A stretch of DNA of 64,000 bases from Nocardioides marmoribigeumensis (GTDB lineage: Bacteria; Actinomycetota; Actinomycetes; Propionibacteriales; Nocardioidaceae). The notes under the pieces were generated by a model. It worked only from the letters and a program-made list of their open reading frames with translations. It had not been told where the DNA came from and did not search any database. The stretch spans positions 3,596,001 to 3,660,000 of the forward strand of contig NZ_JAVDYG010000001.1 of assembly GCF_031458325.1 (NCBI RefSeq), given 5' to 3'. A program made the position numbers and the translations under genes. This document shows positions 1-10,340 of this stretch, piece by piece. Numbering within the stretch: position 1 is the stretch's first letter; each line of letters opens with the position of its first letter.

Positions 1-606
1 ATCCCGGGGTTGTTCGGGATGCAGGCGCGCGCGATCCTGGAGGCGGCCGCCATCCGGGTGAAGGCCGGGGGAGACCCGCGGCCCGAGATCATGATCCCGC
101 TCGTGGCGACCGTCCAGGAGCTCGAGCACATGAAGTCCGACGTCGACGCGGTCGCGCGCACGGTCGAGCAGGAGACCGGGACCTCGGTGCCTTACAAGGT
201 GGGGTCGATGATCGAGCTGCCGCGCGCCGCGGTGACCGCCGACCAGATCGCCGAGCAGGCGGAGTTCTTCTCCTTCGGCACCAACGACCTCACCCAGATG
301 ACCTGGGGCTTCTCCCGTGACGACGTCGAGGCGGCGTTCTTCAGCCAGTACCTCGAGCGCGGCATCTTCGGCGTCTCCCCGTTCGAGACCCTCGACCGCA
401 TCGGGGTCGGAGCGCTGATCCGCGAGGCGGTCGAGCGCGGGCGCCGCACCCGACCCGACCTGCACCTCGGCATCTGCGGCGAGCACGGCGGAGACCCCGA
501 CTCGATCCACTTCTTCGAGGAGGTCGGGCTCGACTACGTCTCCTGCTCGGCGTTCCGGGTCCCGGTCGCCCGGCTCGAGGCCGGCCGGGCGGTCGGCGAC
601 GCCTGA
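1..606 (+). CDS. ppdK: Pyruvate, phosphate dikinase, C-terminal fragment (5' end outside the window)
   Basis: The reading frame is open from base 1 and ends at TGA 604-606, so about 201 C-terminal residues are visible. They belong to the PEP/pyruvate-binding TIM-barrel domain of PPDK, which interconverts pyruvate, ATP and phosphate with PEP, AMP and pyrophosphate. Recognisable pieces are the PGLFGMQ segment at the left edge, MIPLVA, the GSMIELPRAA block, FFSFGTNDLTQM, and the terminal GICGEHGGDPDSIHF containing the conserved catalytic Cys. The gene ends SCSAFRVPVARLEAG, a normal PPDK terminus. The central phosphohistidine and ATP-grasp domains lie upstream of the window. The first in-frame start-like codon inside the window (TTG at 10) is not the true start. 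Confidence 0.95.
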   Translation: MPGLFGMQARAILEAAAIRVKAGGDPRPEIMIPLVATVQELEHMKSDVDAVARTVEQETGTSVPYKVGSMIELPRAAVTADQIAEQAEFFSFGTNDLTQMTWGFSRDDVEAAFFSQYLERGIFGVSPFETLDRIGVGALIREAVERGRRTRPDLHLGICGEHGGDPDSIHFFEEVGLDYVSCSAFRVPVARLEAGRAVGDA

Positions 607-753
607 CCTGCCGGGGCCCGGCCCACGCCGGTCCCGATTCGGTCAGGGACAACGACGGGACGGGTGTCAGGTGCGCCCGGGACGCGGGGCCCGGTTGTCT
701 CCTCCTCACCGAGGCGGTCCATCCCGGGCCGCCCTGACCGTGAGGACACCACG

Positions 754-1182
754 ATGCGCATCACCACCACCACCCGCCGTACCGCCACCGTCGTCGCCAC
801 CGCAGGGGCCGCCCTCGCGCTCGCCGCGGGTGCCGCGTCGGCGCACGACTGCTTCGTCCCGATGCAGAGCCTCAACGCGCCGGTGAGCGCCAACTGGGAG
901 GCGATCAACGCCGAGCAGATCGCCGGCTTCGGGTTCGGCTACGAGGCGCCCTGCGCCGGCGCCTCGAAGGCGGGGTACGCCGCCCTCAAGGCCGCGGGCC
1001 TGCCGGTCGGCGTGAAGATCTACGTCGGCAGCAACGCGGCCGGCGAGATGACCATCGGCGGCCACTCGGCCAACCCCAACCTGGCCGACGGTAAGGGCCT
1101 GGACAACTTCGAGGCCGGCAGCGAGCTGCCGTTCCAGATCGCCGGGGTGTGGTACGACGCCGCGTCGCACCACGTCTGCTGA
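754..1182 (+). CDS. Small secreted protein of unknown function
   Basis: The product is 142 residues. I chose ATG 754 because a purine-rich stretch (GTGAGGAC) lies just upstream and the protein then opens with a classical Sec signal peptide: MRITTTTRR, a hydrophobic Ala/Leu/Val core, and a probable cleavage after AASA before HDC, about residue 30. The frame is open to an upstream GTG, but that would bury the signal. The mature chain of about 112 residues has three cysteines (one right after the cleavage site, one in the middle at EAPCAG, one as the last residue), so a disulphide is possible. I recognise no domain. It stands alone between ppdK and an ABC-F gene. Secretion is well supported; the role is unknown. 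Confidence 0.75.
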   Translation: MRITTTTRRTATVVATAGAALALAAGAASAHDCFVPMQSLNAPVSANWEAINAEQIAGFGFGYEAPCAGASKAGYAALKAAGLPVGVKIYVGSNAAGEMTIGGHSANPNLADGKGLDNFEAGSELPFQIAGVWYDAASHHVC

Positions 1183-1237
1183 CCCCGGACGGATATCGGG
1201 TCGCCGCAGCAGCACCCGGCCGGGGAGAATCACGCTC

Positions 1238-2914
1238 ATGGGTCATGTCGACGTCTCCGGAGTGCGGTTCGAGCTCCCCGACGGCCGGGTGCTGCTCGAC
1301 GACGTGTCGTTCCGCGTCGGCGAGGGCGCCAAGGTCGCCCTCGTCGGCGCCAACGGCGCGGGGAAGACCACGCTGCTGCGCATCGTCACCGGCGACCTGG
1401 TGCCGCACGCGGGCGCCGTGACCCGCTCCGGCGGCCTCGGCGTCATGCGCCAGATGGTCGGCCGCGAGGACGAGACCGTCGGCGAGCTGCTGCTGTCCGT
1501 CGCTCCCGAGCGCGCGCGAGCGGCCGCGGCCGAGGTCGCGCGCCTCGAGCTGGCGCTGATGGAGACCGAGGACGAGCGCACCCAGATGTCCTACGCCTCG
1601 GCGCTGGCGGAGTGGGGCGACGCCGGCGGCTACGACCTCGAGGTCACCTGGGACGTCGTGTGCACCCAGGGGCTCGGGGTGTCCTACGAGCGCGCGAAGT
1701 ACCGCGACCTGCGCACCCTCTCCGGTGGCGAGCAGAAGCGGCTCGTGCTGGAGTACCTCCTCGCCGGTCCCGACGAGGTCCTGCTGCTCGACGAGCCGGA
1801 CAACTTCCTCGACGTCCCCGGCAAGCAGTGGCTCGAGCGACGCCTCCAGGAGTCGCCCAAGACGGTGCTGTTCGTCAGCCACGACCGCGAGCTGCTCAGC
1901 AACGTCGCGACGAGGGTGGTCACCGTCGAGCTCGGGGCAGCGGGCAACACGACCTGGACCCACCCGGGCGGCTTCGCGTCGTACCACGACGCCCGGAAGG
2001 CGCGCTTCGAGCGCTTCGAGGAGCTGCGGCGTCGCTGGGACGAGGAGCACGCCAAGCTCAAGGCCCTCGTGCTCCGCCTCAAGATCAAGGCGGAGTACAA
2101 CGACGGGATGTCCTCGCAGTACAGGGCGGCGCAGACGCGACTGCGCAAGTTCGAGGAGGCCGGACCGCCGACCGGCCAGCCTCGCGAGCAGCAGGTCACC
2201 ATGCGCCTCACGGGCGGGCGCACCGGCAAGCGAGCGGTGATCTGCGAGCAGCTGGAGCTGACCGGGCTGATGAGGCCGTTCGACCTCGAGGTCTGGTACG
2301 GCGAGCGCGTGGCCGTGCTGGGCTCCAACGGCTCGGGCAAGTCGCACTTCCTGCGGCTGCTCGCCGCCGGCGGGAGCGACCCGGACGTCGAGCACCAGCC
2401 CGTGGGTGAGACCGAGATCAAGCCCGTCGTCCACACCGGGCGCGCGCGCCTGGGCGCCCGCGTGCGGCCCGGCTGGTTCGTGCAGACCCACGCCCACCCC
2501 GAGCTCGTCGGGCGGACGCTGCTGGAGATCCTGCACCGCGGCGACGCCCACCGCGCCGGCATGCCGCGGGAGCAGGCCGCCCGGGCTCTCGACCGCTACG
2601 AGCTGGCCGCCTCCTCCGAGCAGCGCTTCGAGTCCTTGTCAGGAGGACAACAAGCCCGCTTCCAGATCCTGCTCCTGGAGCTCTCCGGGGCGACGCTGCT
2701 GCTGCTCGACGAGCCCACCGACAACCTCGACGTGGAGTCGGCCGAGGCGCTCGAGGACGGCCTCTCGGCGTTCGAGGGGACGGTCCTCGCGGTGACCCAC
2801 GACCGGTGGTTCGCCCGCGGCTTCGACCGGTTCCTGGTCTACGGCGCCGACGGCTCGGTCTACGAGTCGACCGAGCCGGTCTGGGACGAGACCCGTGTCC
2901 AGCGGAGCCGCTGA
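1238..2914 (+). CDS. ABC-F family ATP-binding protein (duplicated ATPase, no membrane domain)
   Basis: This 558-residue protein has two ABC ATPase domains in tandem and no membrane segments, the layout of ABC-F proteins that act on ribosomes or confer antibiotic protection. Domain 1 carries Walker A GANGAGKTT, signature LSGGEQKR and a Walker B box reading DEPDNFLD, a variant of the usual DEPTNHLD. Domain 2 carries GSNGSGKSH, LSGGQQAR and DEPTDNLD. The linker between them, about residues 245-315, is charged and predicted helical, as in ABC-F. ATG 1238 starts 55 bp after the preceding gene; a GAGAAT hexamer 7 nt before it would fit a leaderless transcript. The subfamily (EttA-like, Uup-like or resistance type) cannot be assigned by eye. 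Confidence 0.92.
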   Translation: MGHVDVSGVRFELPDGRVLLDDVSFRVGEGAKVALVGANGAGKTTLLRIVTGDLVPHAGAVTRSGGLGVMRQMVGREDETVGELLLSVAPERARAAAAEVARLELALMETEDERTQMSYASALAEWGDAGGYDLEVTWDVVCTQGLGVSYERAKYRDLRTLSGGEQKRLVLEYLLAGPDEVLLLDEPDNFLDVPGKQWLERRLQESPKTVLFVSHDRELLSNVATRVVTVELGAAGNTTWTHPGGFASYHDARKARFERFEELRRRWDEEHAKLKALVLRLKIKAEYNDGMSSQYRAAQTRLRKFEEAGPPTGQPREQQVTMRLTGGRTGKRAVICEQLELTGLMRPFDLEVWYGERVAVLGSNGSGKSHFLRLLAAGGSDPDVEHQPVGETEIKPVVHTGRARLGARVRPGWFVQTHAHPELVGRTLLEILHRGDAHRAGMPREQAARALDRYELAASSEQRFESLSGGQQARFQILLLELSGATLLLLDEPTDNLDVESAEALEDGLSAFEGTVLAVTHDRWFARGFDRFLVYGADGSVYESTEPVWDETRVQRSR

Positions 2915-3022
2915 CCCGCTTCCGCGGTGGTCGGGCGTGGTGTCGGACGACACACGTCGTCCCGGTGCTGAGGACGGCGTGGAGGAGGACGATAGAGGTA
3001 CCGACAACTCGAGGTGAACCCC

Positions 3023-3685
3023 ATGAGGACGCCCACAGCCCTGGTCCTCACCGCCGCGTCCGCGGCCCTGCTCACCAGCCTCTCCTTCTCCGCCGCCGCG
3101 AGCGGAGGTCTGCTGCGGGTCGGAGCTCGCAACGACGCCCGTGCCACGACCTCTCTGGTCAACCACGGGCCCGGCCCGGCACTCCGCCTGGCCAACCGTC
3201 CGGGGGCACCGCCCCTGCGGGTCTCCTCCAGCCGGCGCGTCGCCGGGCTCAACGCCGACCGCGTCGACGGCTGGGAGGCGAGCCGCCTGCGCACTCCGGT
3301 CATCGTCTACCGCGTCGGAGGGGACGACGACGAAGGGCCGTGGGTGGTCAAGACGTTTCCCGGCCTGCCGGCCGGCTGGTACGTGGCGACCTACCGGGTG
3401 CGGGTGACCTTCGAGGCCCCGGCCGACAGCCACGCCGACCTGAGCATCTGGTTCACCACGAGCACTCAGCCAGAGGTGGGCCGGGTCGACGGCTCGCAGG
3501 CCGGAGGCGTGCTGGTCCTGGAGGCGACGGCCCTGGTCGACGCACGGACGCCGGTCAGCCTTCGGCTGCACTCGCCGTGGGCGTTCAACACGCAGGGCTC
3601 CGCCGTCGACGCCCTGGACTCGCGGGTCACGTTCGTCCCGGCGACGGCGCTGCGCCAGGCCCGGACGACGTACTCGGCGGACTAG
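3023..3685 (+). CDS. Secreted protein with tail-fibre-head-like motif
   Basis: The product is 220 residues. ATG 3023 is preferred over GTG 3014 because GAGGTG at 3011-3016 gives a well-spaced ribosome-binding site. Residues 1-26 form a Sec signal peptide (MRTPTALVL, hydrophobic core, cleavage near SAAASG). The segment RVAGLNADRVDGWEASRL (about residues 73-90) resembles the LNADxxDG motif seen in many actinobacterial secreted proteins and in head domains of trimeric phage tail fibres. The C-terminal 120 residues look beta-rich. This is resemblance only and no enzymatic residues are evident. The gene ends 16 bp before a strong hairpin shared with the convergent neighbour. Confidence 0.7.
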   Translation: MRTPTALVLTAASAALLTSLSFSAAASGGLLRVGARNDARATTSLVNHGPGPALRLANRPGAPPLRVSSSRRVAGLNADRVDGWEASRLRTPVIVYRVGGDDDEGPWVVKTFPGLPAGWYVATYRVRVTFEAPADSHADLSIWFTTSTQPEVGRVDGSQAGGVLVLEATALVDARTPVSLRLHSPWAFNTQGSAVDALDSRVTFVPATALRQARTTYSAD

Positions 3686-3701
3686 CAGCCGGACGCGCCG
3701 A

Positions 3702-3727
3702 AGCCCGGCCCCCGAGGGGGACCGGGC
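3702..3727. terminator. Bidirectional terminator hairpin
   Basis: AGCCCGG pairs with CCGGGCT around an inner C-run/G-run (5 C, GA, 5 G). It lies between the stop of the plus-strand secreted protein and the 3' end of the minus-strand beta-propeller remnant, so it can serve both. There is no U-tract, as is common in high-GC actinobacteria. Confidence 0.6.
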
Positions 3728-3749
3728 TCCGGGTCTCGACAGGGACCGG

Positions 3750-4590
3750 TCAGGGGAGCGGGATGCTCGAGATGCCTCGACCGTGCGTCGCCGCGTAGAC
3801 GTTGCCGTCGTCGGCCAGCTCGACGTCCATCGCCGCGGTGAGCGGCAGGTTGCCACCGAGCTTCTTCCAGGTCGTCGACCTCGCTGGGCGGTAGAGCACA
3901 CCGAGGTCGGTGCCCAGGACCAGGGCGCCGTCACGGGTCTGCTTGATCGAGCTCGTCGGCACGTCCGGCAGGTTGCCGGAGATGTCGGTCCAGGTCGTGC
4001 CGCCGTCGGTGGTCTGGAAGACGTGACCGATCCCGGCCCCCGGTCCCTCGGTGAAGCGGCGGCTGAAGCCGTTCATCGCGAGGTAGGCGTGCTGGGGGTC
4101 GGTCGGGTCGACCGCCGCGCCACCGATGTAGCGGTTGGGCACCGCGTCGGGGAGCGTGATCGCCTTCCAGGTCTTGCCGTCACCGGCGTTGGTGGCCAGG
4201 CCACGGGTGAAGCCCGAGTTGTTGCAGGGGCCGCACCAGCCGACGTAGCCGATGCCCTTGTCCACCGCGATCGCCGTGGCGGAGTGGCCGGCGCCCAGGT
4301 CGAAGGCCTTGGTCCAGTCCGAGCCGGACCGGATCGACCAGCCCTTGGCCCAGGTCCAGACGTAGCGTCCACCGGCGGCCCACGAGTCGGGGTCGGACCG
4401 GTCGTACTCGAACGGCGCGATGAACCGCGGAGACGGGTCGGACGGACCGACCTTGCGGGACGACGCGGCCTCCTCGGTGAGGGCGCCGGGGTTGAGCGCG
4501 CAGTTCGGCGGTCACCGAGAGCGACAGGTTGAGGAGAATCTCAGCGCCGGGCGCCGCATCACAGGAGGCGTTGCCGGTCGGCCGCAGGTG
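3750..4590 (-). pseudogene. Decayed 3' end of a secreted beta-propeller glycosyl-hydrolase-like gene
   Basis: On the minus strand from 4511 to 3750 a frame encodes about 250 residues with BNR/Asp-box type repeats (TTDGGTTWTDISGNLPDV) and segments such as GWCGPCNNSGFTRG, GFSRRFTEGPGAGIGHVF and YAATHGRGI. These match the C-terminus of large actinobacterial secreted beta-propeller proteins, usually several hundred residues longer (family recognition from memory). The frame is stopped upstream at 4512-4514. Homology appears to continue in another frame ([11 protein letters not shown], minus strand about 4550-4507), separated by one extra base near 4506. The next gene, pgm, starts at 4622 on the other strand, so the N-terminal two thirds is missing. 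A 171-residue ORF from GTG 4265 exists but lacks a signal peptide and is unlikely to make a functional protein. Confidence 0.75.
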
Positions 4591-4609
4591 CCGAACGGCG
4601 ACGTCAGGG

Positions 4610-4615
4610 CAGGAT
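4610..4615 (+). promoter_or_regulatory. Putative -10 for leaderless pgm transcript
   Basis: CAGGAT lies 6 nt before the pgm ATG, the same geometry as many other genes in this window. No good -35 or Shine-Dalgarno sequence was seen. Confidence 0.4.
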
Positions 4616-4621
4616 GGGGCC

Positions 4622-6262
4622 ATGACCGACAGCCGCGCGGGGCAGCCCGCCCTCCCGGAAGACCTCGTCGACGTCGCCCACCTGGTGACGGCGTACTACA
4701 CCCTGGAGCCCGACCCCGACGACGTCGACCAGCAGGTCGCCTTCGGCACCAGCGGGCACCGGGGGAGCAGCCTGCGGACCTCGTTCAACGAGACCCACAT
4801 CGCGGCCACGACCCAGGCGATCTGCGACTACCGCCGCGAGCAGGGGTACGACGGCCCGCTGTTCATCGGGCGCGACACCCACGGCCTGTCGGAGCCGGCG
4901 TGGGCCACCGCGCTCGAGGTCCTCGTGGCCAACGACGTGACCGTCCTGGTCGACTCCCGCGACGGCTACACGCCGACCCCGGCCGTCTCGCACGCGATCC
5001 TGCGGGCCAACCAGGGGCGCACCACGGGCGGTGGCCTCGCCGACGGGATCGTCGTGACCCCGTCGCACAACCCGCCCTCCGACGGCGGCTTCAAGTACAA
5101 CCCGCCCCACGGCGGCCCCGCGGACAGCGACGCGACCAAGGTGATCGCCCAGGCGGCCAACGCCTACGTCAGGGCCGGTCTCGACGGCGTACGACGTGTG
5201 CCGTTCACGCGCGCACGCGCGGCCGTGTCGTCCTACGACTTCCTCGGGACCTACGTCGACGACCTGCCGCAGGTGCTCGACCTCGACGCGGTGCGTGAGG
5301 CGGGGCTGAGGATCGGCGCCGACCCGCTGGGGGGCGCGAGCGTGCACTACTGGGGCGAGATCGCCGAGCGCCACGGGCTCGACCTGACCGTGGTCAACCC
5401 GCTGGTCGATCCCACGTGGCGGTTCATGACGCTGGACTGGGACGGCAAGATCCGCATGGACTGCTCCTCACCCGACGCGATGGCGTCCCTGATCGACAAG
5501 CGCGACCGGTTCCAGCTCGCGACGGGCAACGACGCCGACGCCGACCGCCACGGCATCGTCACCCCCGACGCCGGGCTGATGAACCCCAACCACTACCTCG
5601 CGGTCGCGATCCGGCACCTGTTCGGCGGGGCCCGTCCCCACTGGCCCGACACGGCTCGCATCGGCAAGACGCTGGTCTCGTCCTCGATGATCGACCGCGT
5701 CGCCGAGGAGCTGGGCAAGCCGCTGGTCGAGGTGCCGGTCGGGTTCAAGTGGTTCGTCGGCGGGCTGGTCGACGGGTCGTTCGGCTTCGGCGGCGAGGAG
5801 TCGGCCGGCGCGTCCTTCCTGCGCAAGGACGGCACGGTGTGGACCACCGACAAGGACGGGATCCTCCTTGCCCTGCTGGCCTCCGAGATCCTCGCGACGA
5901 CCGGGCGGAGCCCGAGCGAGCACTACGCCGACCTGGTCGCGCGGCACGGCGACCCGGCCTACGCCCGCATCGACGCCCCCGCCGACCGCGCGCAGAAGGC
6001 CAAGCTCGCGGCGCTGTCGCCCGACGACGTGACCGCGACGACGCTGGCGGGGGAGGAGATCACCGGCAAGCTCACCGAGGCACCCGGCAACGGCGCAGCG
6101 ATCGGTGGTCTCAAGGTGACCACCGGGTCCGCGTGGTTCGCCGCCCGCCCGTCGGGGACCGAGGACGTCTACAAGATCTACGCCGAGTCGTTCCGCGGCG
6201 CCGACCACCTCGCCGAGGTGCAGGCCGAGGCCAAGGAGGTCGTCAGCGCCGCCCTGGGCTGA
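4622..6262 (+). CDS. pgm: Phosphoglucomutase (alpha-D-glucose phosphate-specific)
   Basis: The 546-residue protein is full length for bacterial Pgm, which interconverts glucose-1-phosphate and glucose-6-phosphate to link glycolysis with glycogen, trehalose and cell-wall sugars. It begins [18 protein letters not shown]. It has the FGTSGHRG motif near residue 41, the active-site phosphoserine loop TPSHNP (Ser about 148), the metal-binding [12 protein letters not shown], the sugar-binding GGEESAG segment, and the C-terminal phosphate-binding [15 protein letters not shown] 4622 is chosen because the family N-terminus begins there; the frame is open to 4529. The upstream neighbour on the opposite strand is a broken gene, so pgm is monocistronic and converges on gltA. 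Confidence 0.95.
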   Translation: MTDSRAGQPALPEDLVDVAHLVTAYYTLEPDPDDVDQQVAFGTSGHRGSSLRTSFNETHIAATTQAICDYRREQGYDGPLFIGRDTHGLSEPAWATALEVLVANDVTVLVDSRDGYTPTPAVSHAILRANQGRTTGGGLADGIVVTPSHNPPSDGGFKYNPPHGGPADSDATKVIAQAANAYVRAGLDGVRRVPFTRARAAVSSYDFLGTYVDDLPQVLDLDAVREAGLRIGADPLGGASVHYWGEIAERHGLDLTVVNPLVDPTWRFMTLDWDGKIRMDCSSPDAMASLIDKRDRFQLATGNDADADRHGIVTPDAGLMNPNHYLAVAIRHLFGGARPHWPDTARIGKTLVSSSMIDRVAEELGKPLVEVPVGFKWFVGGLVDGSFGFGGEESAGASFLRKDGTVWTTDKDGILLALLASEILATTGRSPSEHYADLVARHGDPAYARIDAPADRAQKAKLAALSPDDVTATTLAGEEITGKLTEAPGNGAAIGGLKVTTGSAWFAARPSGTEDVYKIYAESFRGADHLAEVQAEAKEVVSAALG

Positions 6263-6290
6263 CCAACCGGGTCAGCCGGGGCCAGCCGTG

Positions 6291-6312
6291 CCGGCCGGCC
6301 GGGGCCGGCCGG
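6291..6312. terminator. GC-palindrome between convergent pgm and gltA
   Basis: CCGGCCGGCC is followed by GG and the pairing sequence GGCCGGCCGG, a self-complementary block in the 56-bp gap between the two convergent genes. It probably terminates both. Confidence 0.5.
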
Positions 6313-6318
6313 GTCCGG

Positions 6319-7617
<1,299 letters not shown>

Positions 7618-7744
7618 GTCGGCTCCTGATCTCGGATGCTGGTGAGCTGGAATTGAGGGGGTCGCCCGCCGCCCAACCTATTCCCCCGCCCAGGGACAGG
7701 AAACCGAGCCCCCGAGGCGTGAGAACGCGGGGGCGGGCCGCGTT

Positions 7745-7773
7745 TTGCCCCGCCCGTCGTACGTCGGTAGCAT
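7745..7773 (+). promoter_or_regulatory. Predicted rplM-rpsI promoter
   Basis: TTGCCC (7745-7750), a 17-bp spacer and TAGCAT (7768-7773) make a good housekeeping-type promoter. It sits in the 336-bp gltA-rplM gap (7618-7953), which otherwise holds only the divergent gltA start signals and a structured leader. Confidence 0.6.
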
Positions 7774-7779
7774 GGCTCG

Positions 7780-7953
7780 CTGCGGCTCGTGCCGCGTGGC
7801 GCCGGCTCCTCGCCGGACCACGCAGATCCGAGACCGGCCCGCCAGGCCGGATCCGGGCAGTGTTCGTCACAGTCGCAGGTCCACCACCAAGCCGCACGCC
7901 GCCTGATTCGTCCGAACAGCCGTGCGGTCACGAACGAAGGAGAGGGAGCGCCC
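7780..7953 (+). other. Structured 5' leader of the rplM-rpsI mRNA
   Basis: About 175 nt separate the predicted start of transcription from the rplM GTG. The stretch holds hairpins, the clearest being CCGGCC-CGCCA-GGCCGG at 7834-7850, flanked by GATCC (7825-7829) and GGATC (7849-7853) that could form an alternative pairing. The ribosome-binding site AAGGAGAGGG is at 7937-7946. Ribosomal-protein operons are often autoregulated through leaders; no known motif was recognised here, so this is a positional inference. Confidence 0.4.
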
Positions 7954-8397
7954 GTGCGCACCTACAGTCCCAAGCCCGCCGACATCCAGCGCGAGTGGCA
8001 CGTCATCGACGCCACCGACGTGGTCCTCGGCCGCCTGGCCACCACCACCGCGAACCTCCTGCGAGGCAAGCACAAGCCGACCTTCGCCCCGCACATGGAC
8101 GGCGGCGACTTCGTGATCATCGTCAACGCCGACAAGGTCGCGCTGTCGGGCAACAAGAAGAACACCAAGATCGCCTACCGCCACTCGGGCTACCCGGGCG
8201 GCCTCTCCGCCACCGCCTTCGGCGATCTGCTGGAGAAGGACCCGCGCAGGGCCATCGAGAAGGCCGTGTGGGGCATGCTCCCCAAGAACCGCCTCGGTCG
8301 TCAGGTGCTCAAGAAGCTCAAGGTCTACGCCGGGCCGAACCACCCGCACCAGGCCCAGAAGGCCCAGCCCTACGAGATCACCCAGATCTCCCAGTAA
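7954..8397 (+). CDS. rplM: 50S ribosomal protein L13
   Basis: The 147-residue product is the usual length for L13, an early-assembling large-subunit protein. It begins [20 protein letters not shown] and contains the conserved [30 protein letters not shown] and [19 protein letters not shown] blocks. The start is GTG 7954 with AAGGAGAGGG eight bases upstream; the frame is open further back but without family similarity. It forms the standard rplM-rpsI pair. Confidence 0.98.
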   Translation: MRTYSPKPADIQREWHVIDATDVVLGRLATTTANLLRGKHKPTFAPHMDGGDFVIIVNADKVALSGNKKNTKIAYRHSGYPGGLSATAFGDLLEKDPRRAIEKAVWGMLPKNRLGRQVLKKLKVYAGPNHPHQAQKAQPYEITQISQ

Positions 8398-8445
8398 TCC
8401 CCGAGCACCCAGACTTTTTCGAGTAGCGAGAACAAGGACATCTTC

Positions 8446-8961
8446 GTGACCGACACGACCACCGAGCAGCCCACCGACCAGGCTGACGAGACCTTCGAGA
8501 CCAACTCCGAGGGCGTCGCCTACACCTCCGAGAGCGCCCCGTCCGCCGACGCCCCGCAGCGCCCGGCCACCATCGCCCCCTCCGCGGCCACCGGCCGTCG
8601 CAAGGAGGCCGTCGCCCGCGTCCGCCTGGTGCCCGGCACCGGCCAGTGGACCGTCAACGGCCGCACGCTCGACTCCTACTTCCCCAACAAGCTGCACCAG
8701 CAGGTCGTCAACGAGCCCTTCGTGACCACGGACCTGGTCGGCCGCTTCGACGTGATCGCCCGCATCCACGGTGGCGGCATCACCGGCCAGGCCGGCGCCC
8801 TGCGCCTGGGCGTGGCCCGTGCGCTCAACGCCGTCGACGTCGAGGCCAACCGCCCGTCGCTCAAGAAGGCCGGCCTGCTGACCCGCGACGCCCGCGTCAT
8901 CGAGCGCAAGAAGGCCGGTCTCAAGAAGGCCCGCAAGGCGCCGCAGTACAGCAAGCGCTGA
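8446..8961 (+). CDS. rpsI: 30S ribosomal protein S9
   Basis: The 171-residue protein carries the acidic N-terminal extension of about 40 residues common in actinobacterial S9. The core begins [19 protein letters not shown], followed by [19 protein letters not shown] and the C-terminal [12 protein letters not shown] tail that reaches the ribosomal P site. The GTG start lies 48 bp after rplM with a weak AAGGAC signal. It is co-transcribed with rplM and followed 14 bp later by glmM. Confidence 0.98.
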   Translation: MTDTTTEQPTDQADETFETNSEGVAYTSESAPSADAPQRPATIAPSAATGRRKEAVARVRLVPGTGQWTVNGRTLDSYFPNKLHQQVVNEPFVTTDLVGRFDVIARIHGGGITGQAGALRLGVARALNAVDVEANRPSLKKAGLLTRDARVIERKKAGLKKARKAPQYSKR

Positions 8962-8975
8962 TCTTGGCCGGCACG

Positions 8976-10340
8976 ATGGCCGAGCGAGCCGAGCGCAAGC
9001 GGGTCTTCGGCACCGATGGTGTCCGAGGGCTCGCCAACGGCCTGCTCACCGCCGAGCTCGCGCTCGACCTGTCCGTCGCTGCCGCCCACGTGCTGGGCGA
9101 GGCCGGTGCCTTCAAGGGGCACCGGCCTCGTGCCGTCGTGGGCCGCGACACCCGGCTGTCCGGCGAGTTCCTCGAGGCCGCGGTCGTCGCGGGCCTGGCC
9201 TCGGCGGGCGTCGACGTCCTGCGCGTCGGGGTCCTCCCGACGCCGGGGGTCGCCTTCCTCACCGGGCACCTCGACGTCGACCTCGGCGTGATGATCTCGG
9301 CGAGCCACAACCCGATGCCCGACAACGGGATCAAGTTCCTCAAGCGGGGCGGCGTCAAGCTCGACGACGAGGTCGAGGAGCTGATCGAGCAGCGGCTGCG
9401 CGAGCCGTGGGACCGGCCCACCGGCGCCCAGATCGGTCGGGTCAAGTACCACTACCAGGGCATGCACCAGTACGTCGCCCACCTGGTCGGCGCACTGCCC
9501 AACGGCCTCGAGGGGCTCAAGGTGATCGTGGACTGCGCCCACGGGGCGGCCCACGCCTCCGCGCCCGCCGCGCTGCGCACCGCCGGTGCCGAGGTGATCG
9601 CGATCAACGCCGCGCCCGACGGGCGCAACATCAACGACGGGTGCGGCTCGACGCACCTGGGCCCGCTGCAGCAGGCCGTCGTGGACCGCGGCGCCCACGT
9701 GGGCTTCGCGCTCGACGGCGACGCCGACCGGTGCCTGGCCGTGGACGCGGCCGGCAACGTGGTCGACGGCGACCAGATCCTCGCGATCCTGGCCCTCACC
9801 CTGCGCGACCGCGGCCGCCTGGCGCACGACACCGTGGTCGCCACGGTGATGAGCAACCTCGGCTTCGTCCACGCCATGGAGCGCGCCGACATCACGGTCA
9901 CGCAGACCAAGGTGGGCGACCGCTACGTGCTCGAGGAGATGCAGCGTGGCGGCTTCAGCCTGGGCGGCGAGCAGTCCGGCCACGTGATCCTCAGCGACCA
10001 CGCCACCACCGGCGACGGCACCTTGACGGCGCTGACGGTCCTGAGCCGCATGGCGCAGACCGGTCAGGACCTGGCCACGCTGGCCTCGGTGATGAAGCAC
10101 CTGCCGCAGGTGCTGGTCAACGTCGGCGGGGTGGACAAGGAGCGCGCCGGCACCGACGAGGAGCTGCGCGCCGCCGTGGCCCGCGAGGAGGAGCGCCTGG
10201 CGGGTTCCGGGCGGGTGCTGCTGCGTCCCTCCGGCACCGAGCCCCTGGTGCGGGTGATGGTCGAGGCCGCGACCCCCGAGGACGCGCGCGAGACCGCCGA
10301 CCGGCTGGCCGCCGTGGTCAAGGAGCGTCTGGCGCTCTGA
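8976..10340 (+). CDS. glmM: Phosphoglucosamine mutase
   Basis: The 454-residue enzyme converts glucosamine-6-phosphate to glucosamine-1-phosphate for UDP-GlcNAc and peptidoglycan synthesis, complementing glmS 3.3 kb away. It shows the start [13 protein letters not shown], the phosphoserine loop [16 protein letters not shown] (Ser about 110), the Mg site [16 protein letters not shown] and the phosphate loop [15 protein letters not shown] 8976 is 14 bp after rpsI and lacks a strong Shine-Dalgarno sequence; an in-frame TTG at 8964 is an alternative. The last 23 bp overlap the 3' end of the convergent membrane-protein gene. Confidence 0.96.
   Translation: MAERAERKRVFGTDGVRGLANGLLTAELALDLSVAAAHVLGEAGAFKGHRPRAVVGRDTRLSGEFLEAAVVAGLASAGVDVLRVGVLPTPGVAFLTGHLDVDLGVMISASHNPMPDNGIKFLKRGGVKLDDEVEELIEQRLREPWDRPTGAQIGRVKYHYQGMHQYVAHLVGALPNGLEGLKVIVDCAHGAAHASAPAALRTAGAEVIAINAAPDGRNINDGCGSTHLGPLQQAVVDRGAHVGFALDGDADRCLAVDAAGNVVDGDQILAILALTLRDRGRLAHDTVVATVMSNLGFVHAMERADITVTQTKVGDRYVLEEMQRGGFSLGGEQSGHVILSDHATTGDGTLTALTVLSRMAQTGQDLATLASVMKHLPQVLVNVGGVDKERAGTDEELRAAVAREEERLAGSGRVLLRPSGTEPLVRVMVEAATPEDARETADRLAAVVKERLAL

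Noticed and set aside
986-2551. A 521-residue minus-strand open frame across the ABC-F gene
   Set aside because: Compositional shadow of the ABC-F gene; the plus-strand protein has both Walker and signature motifs.
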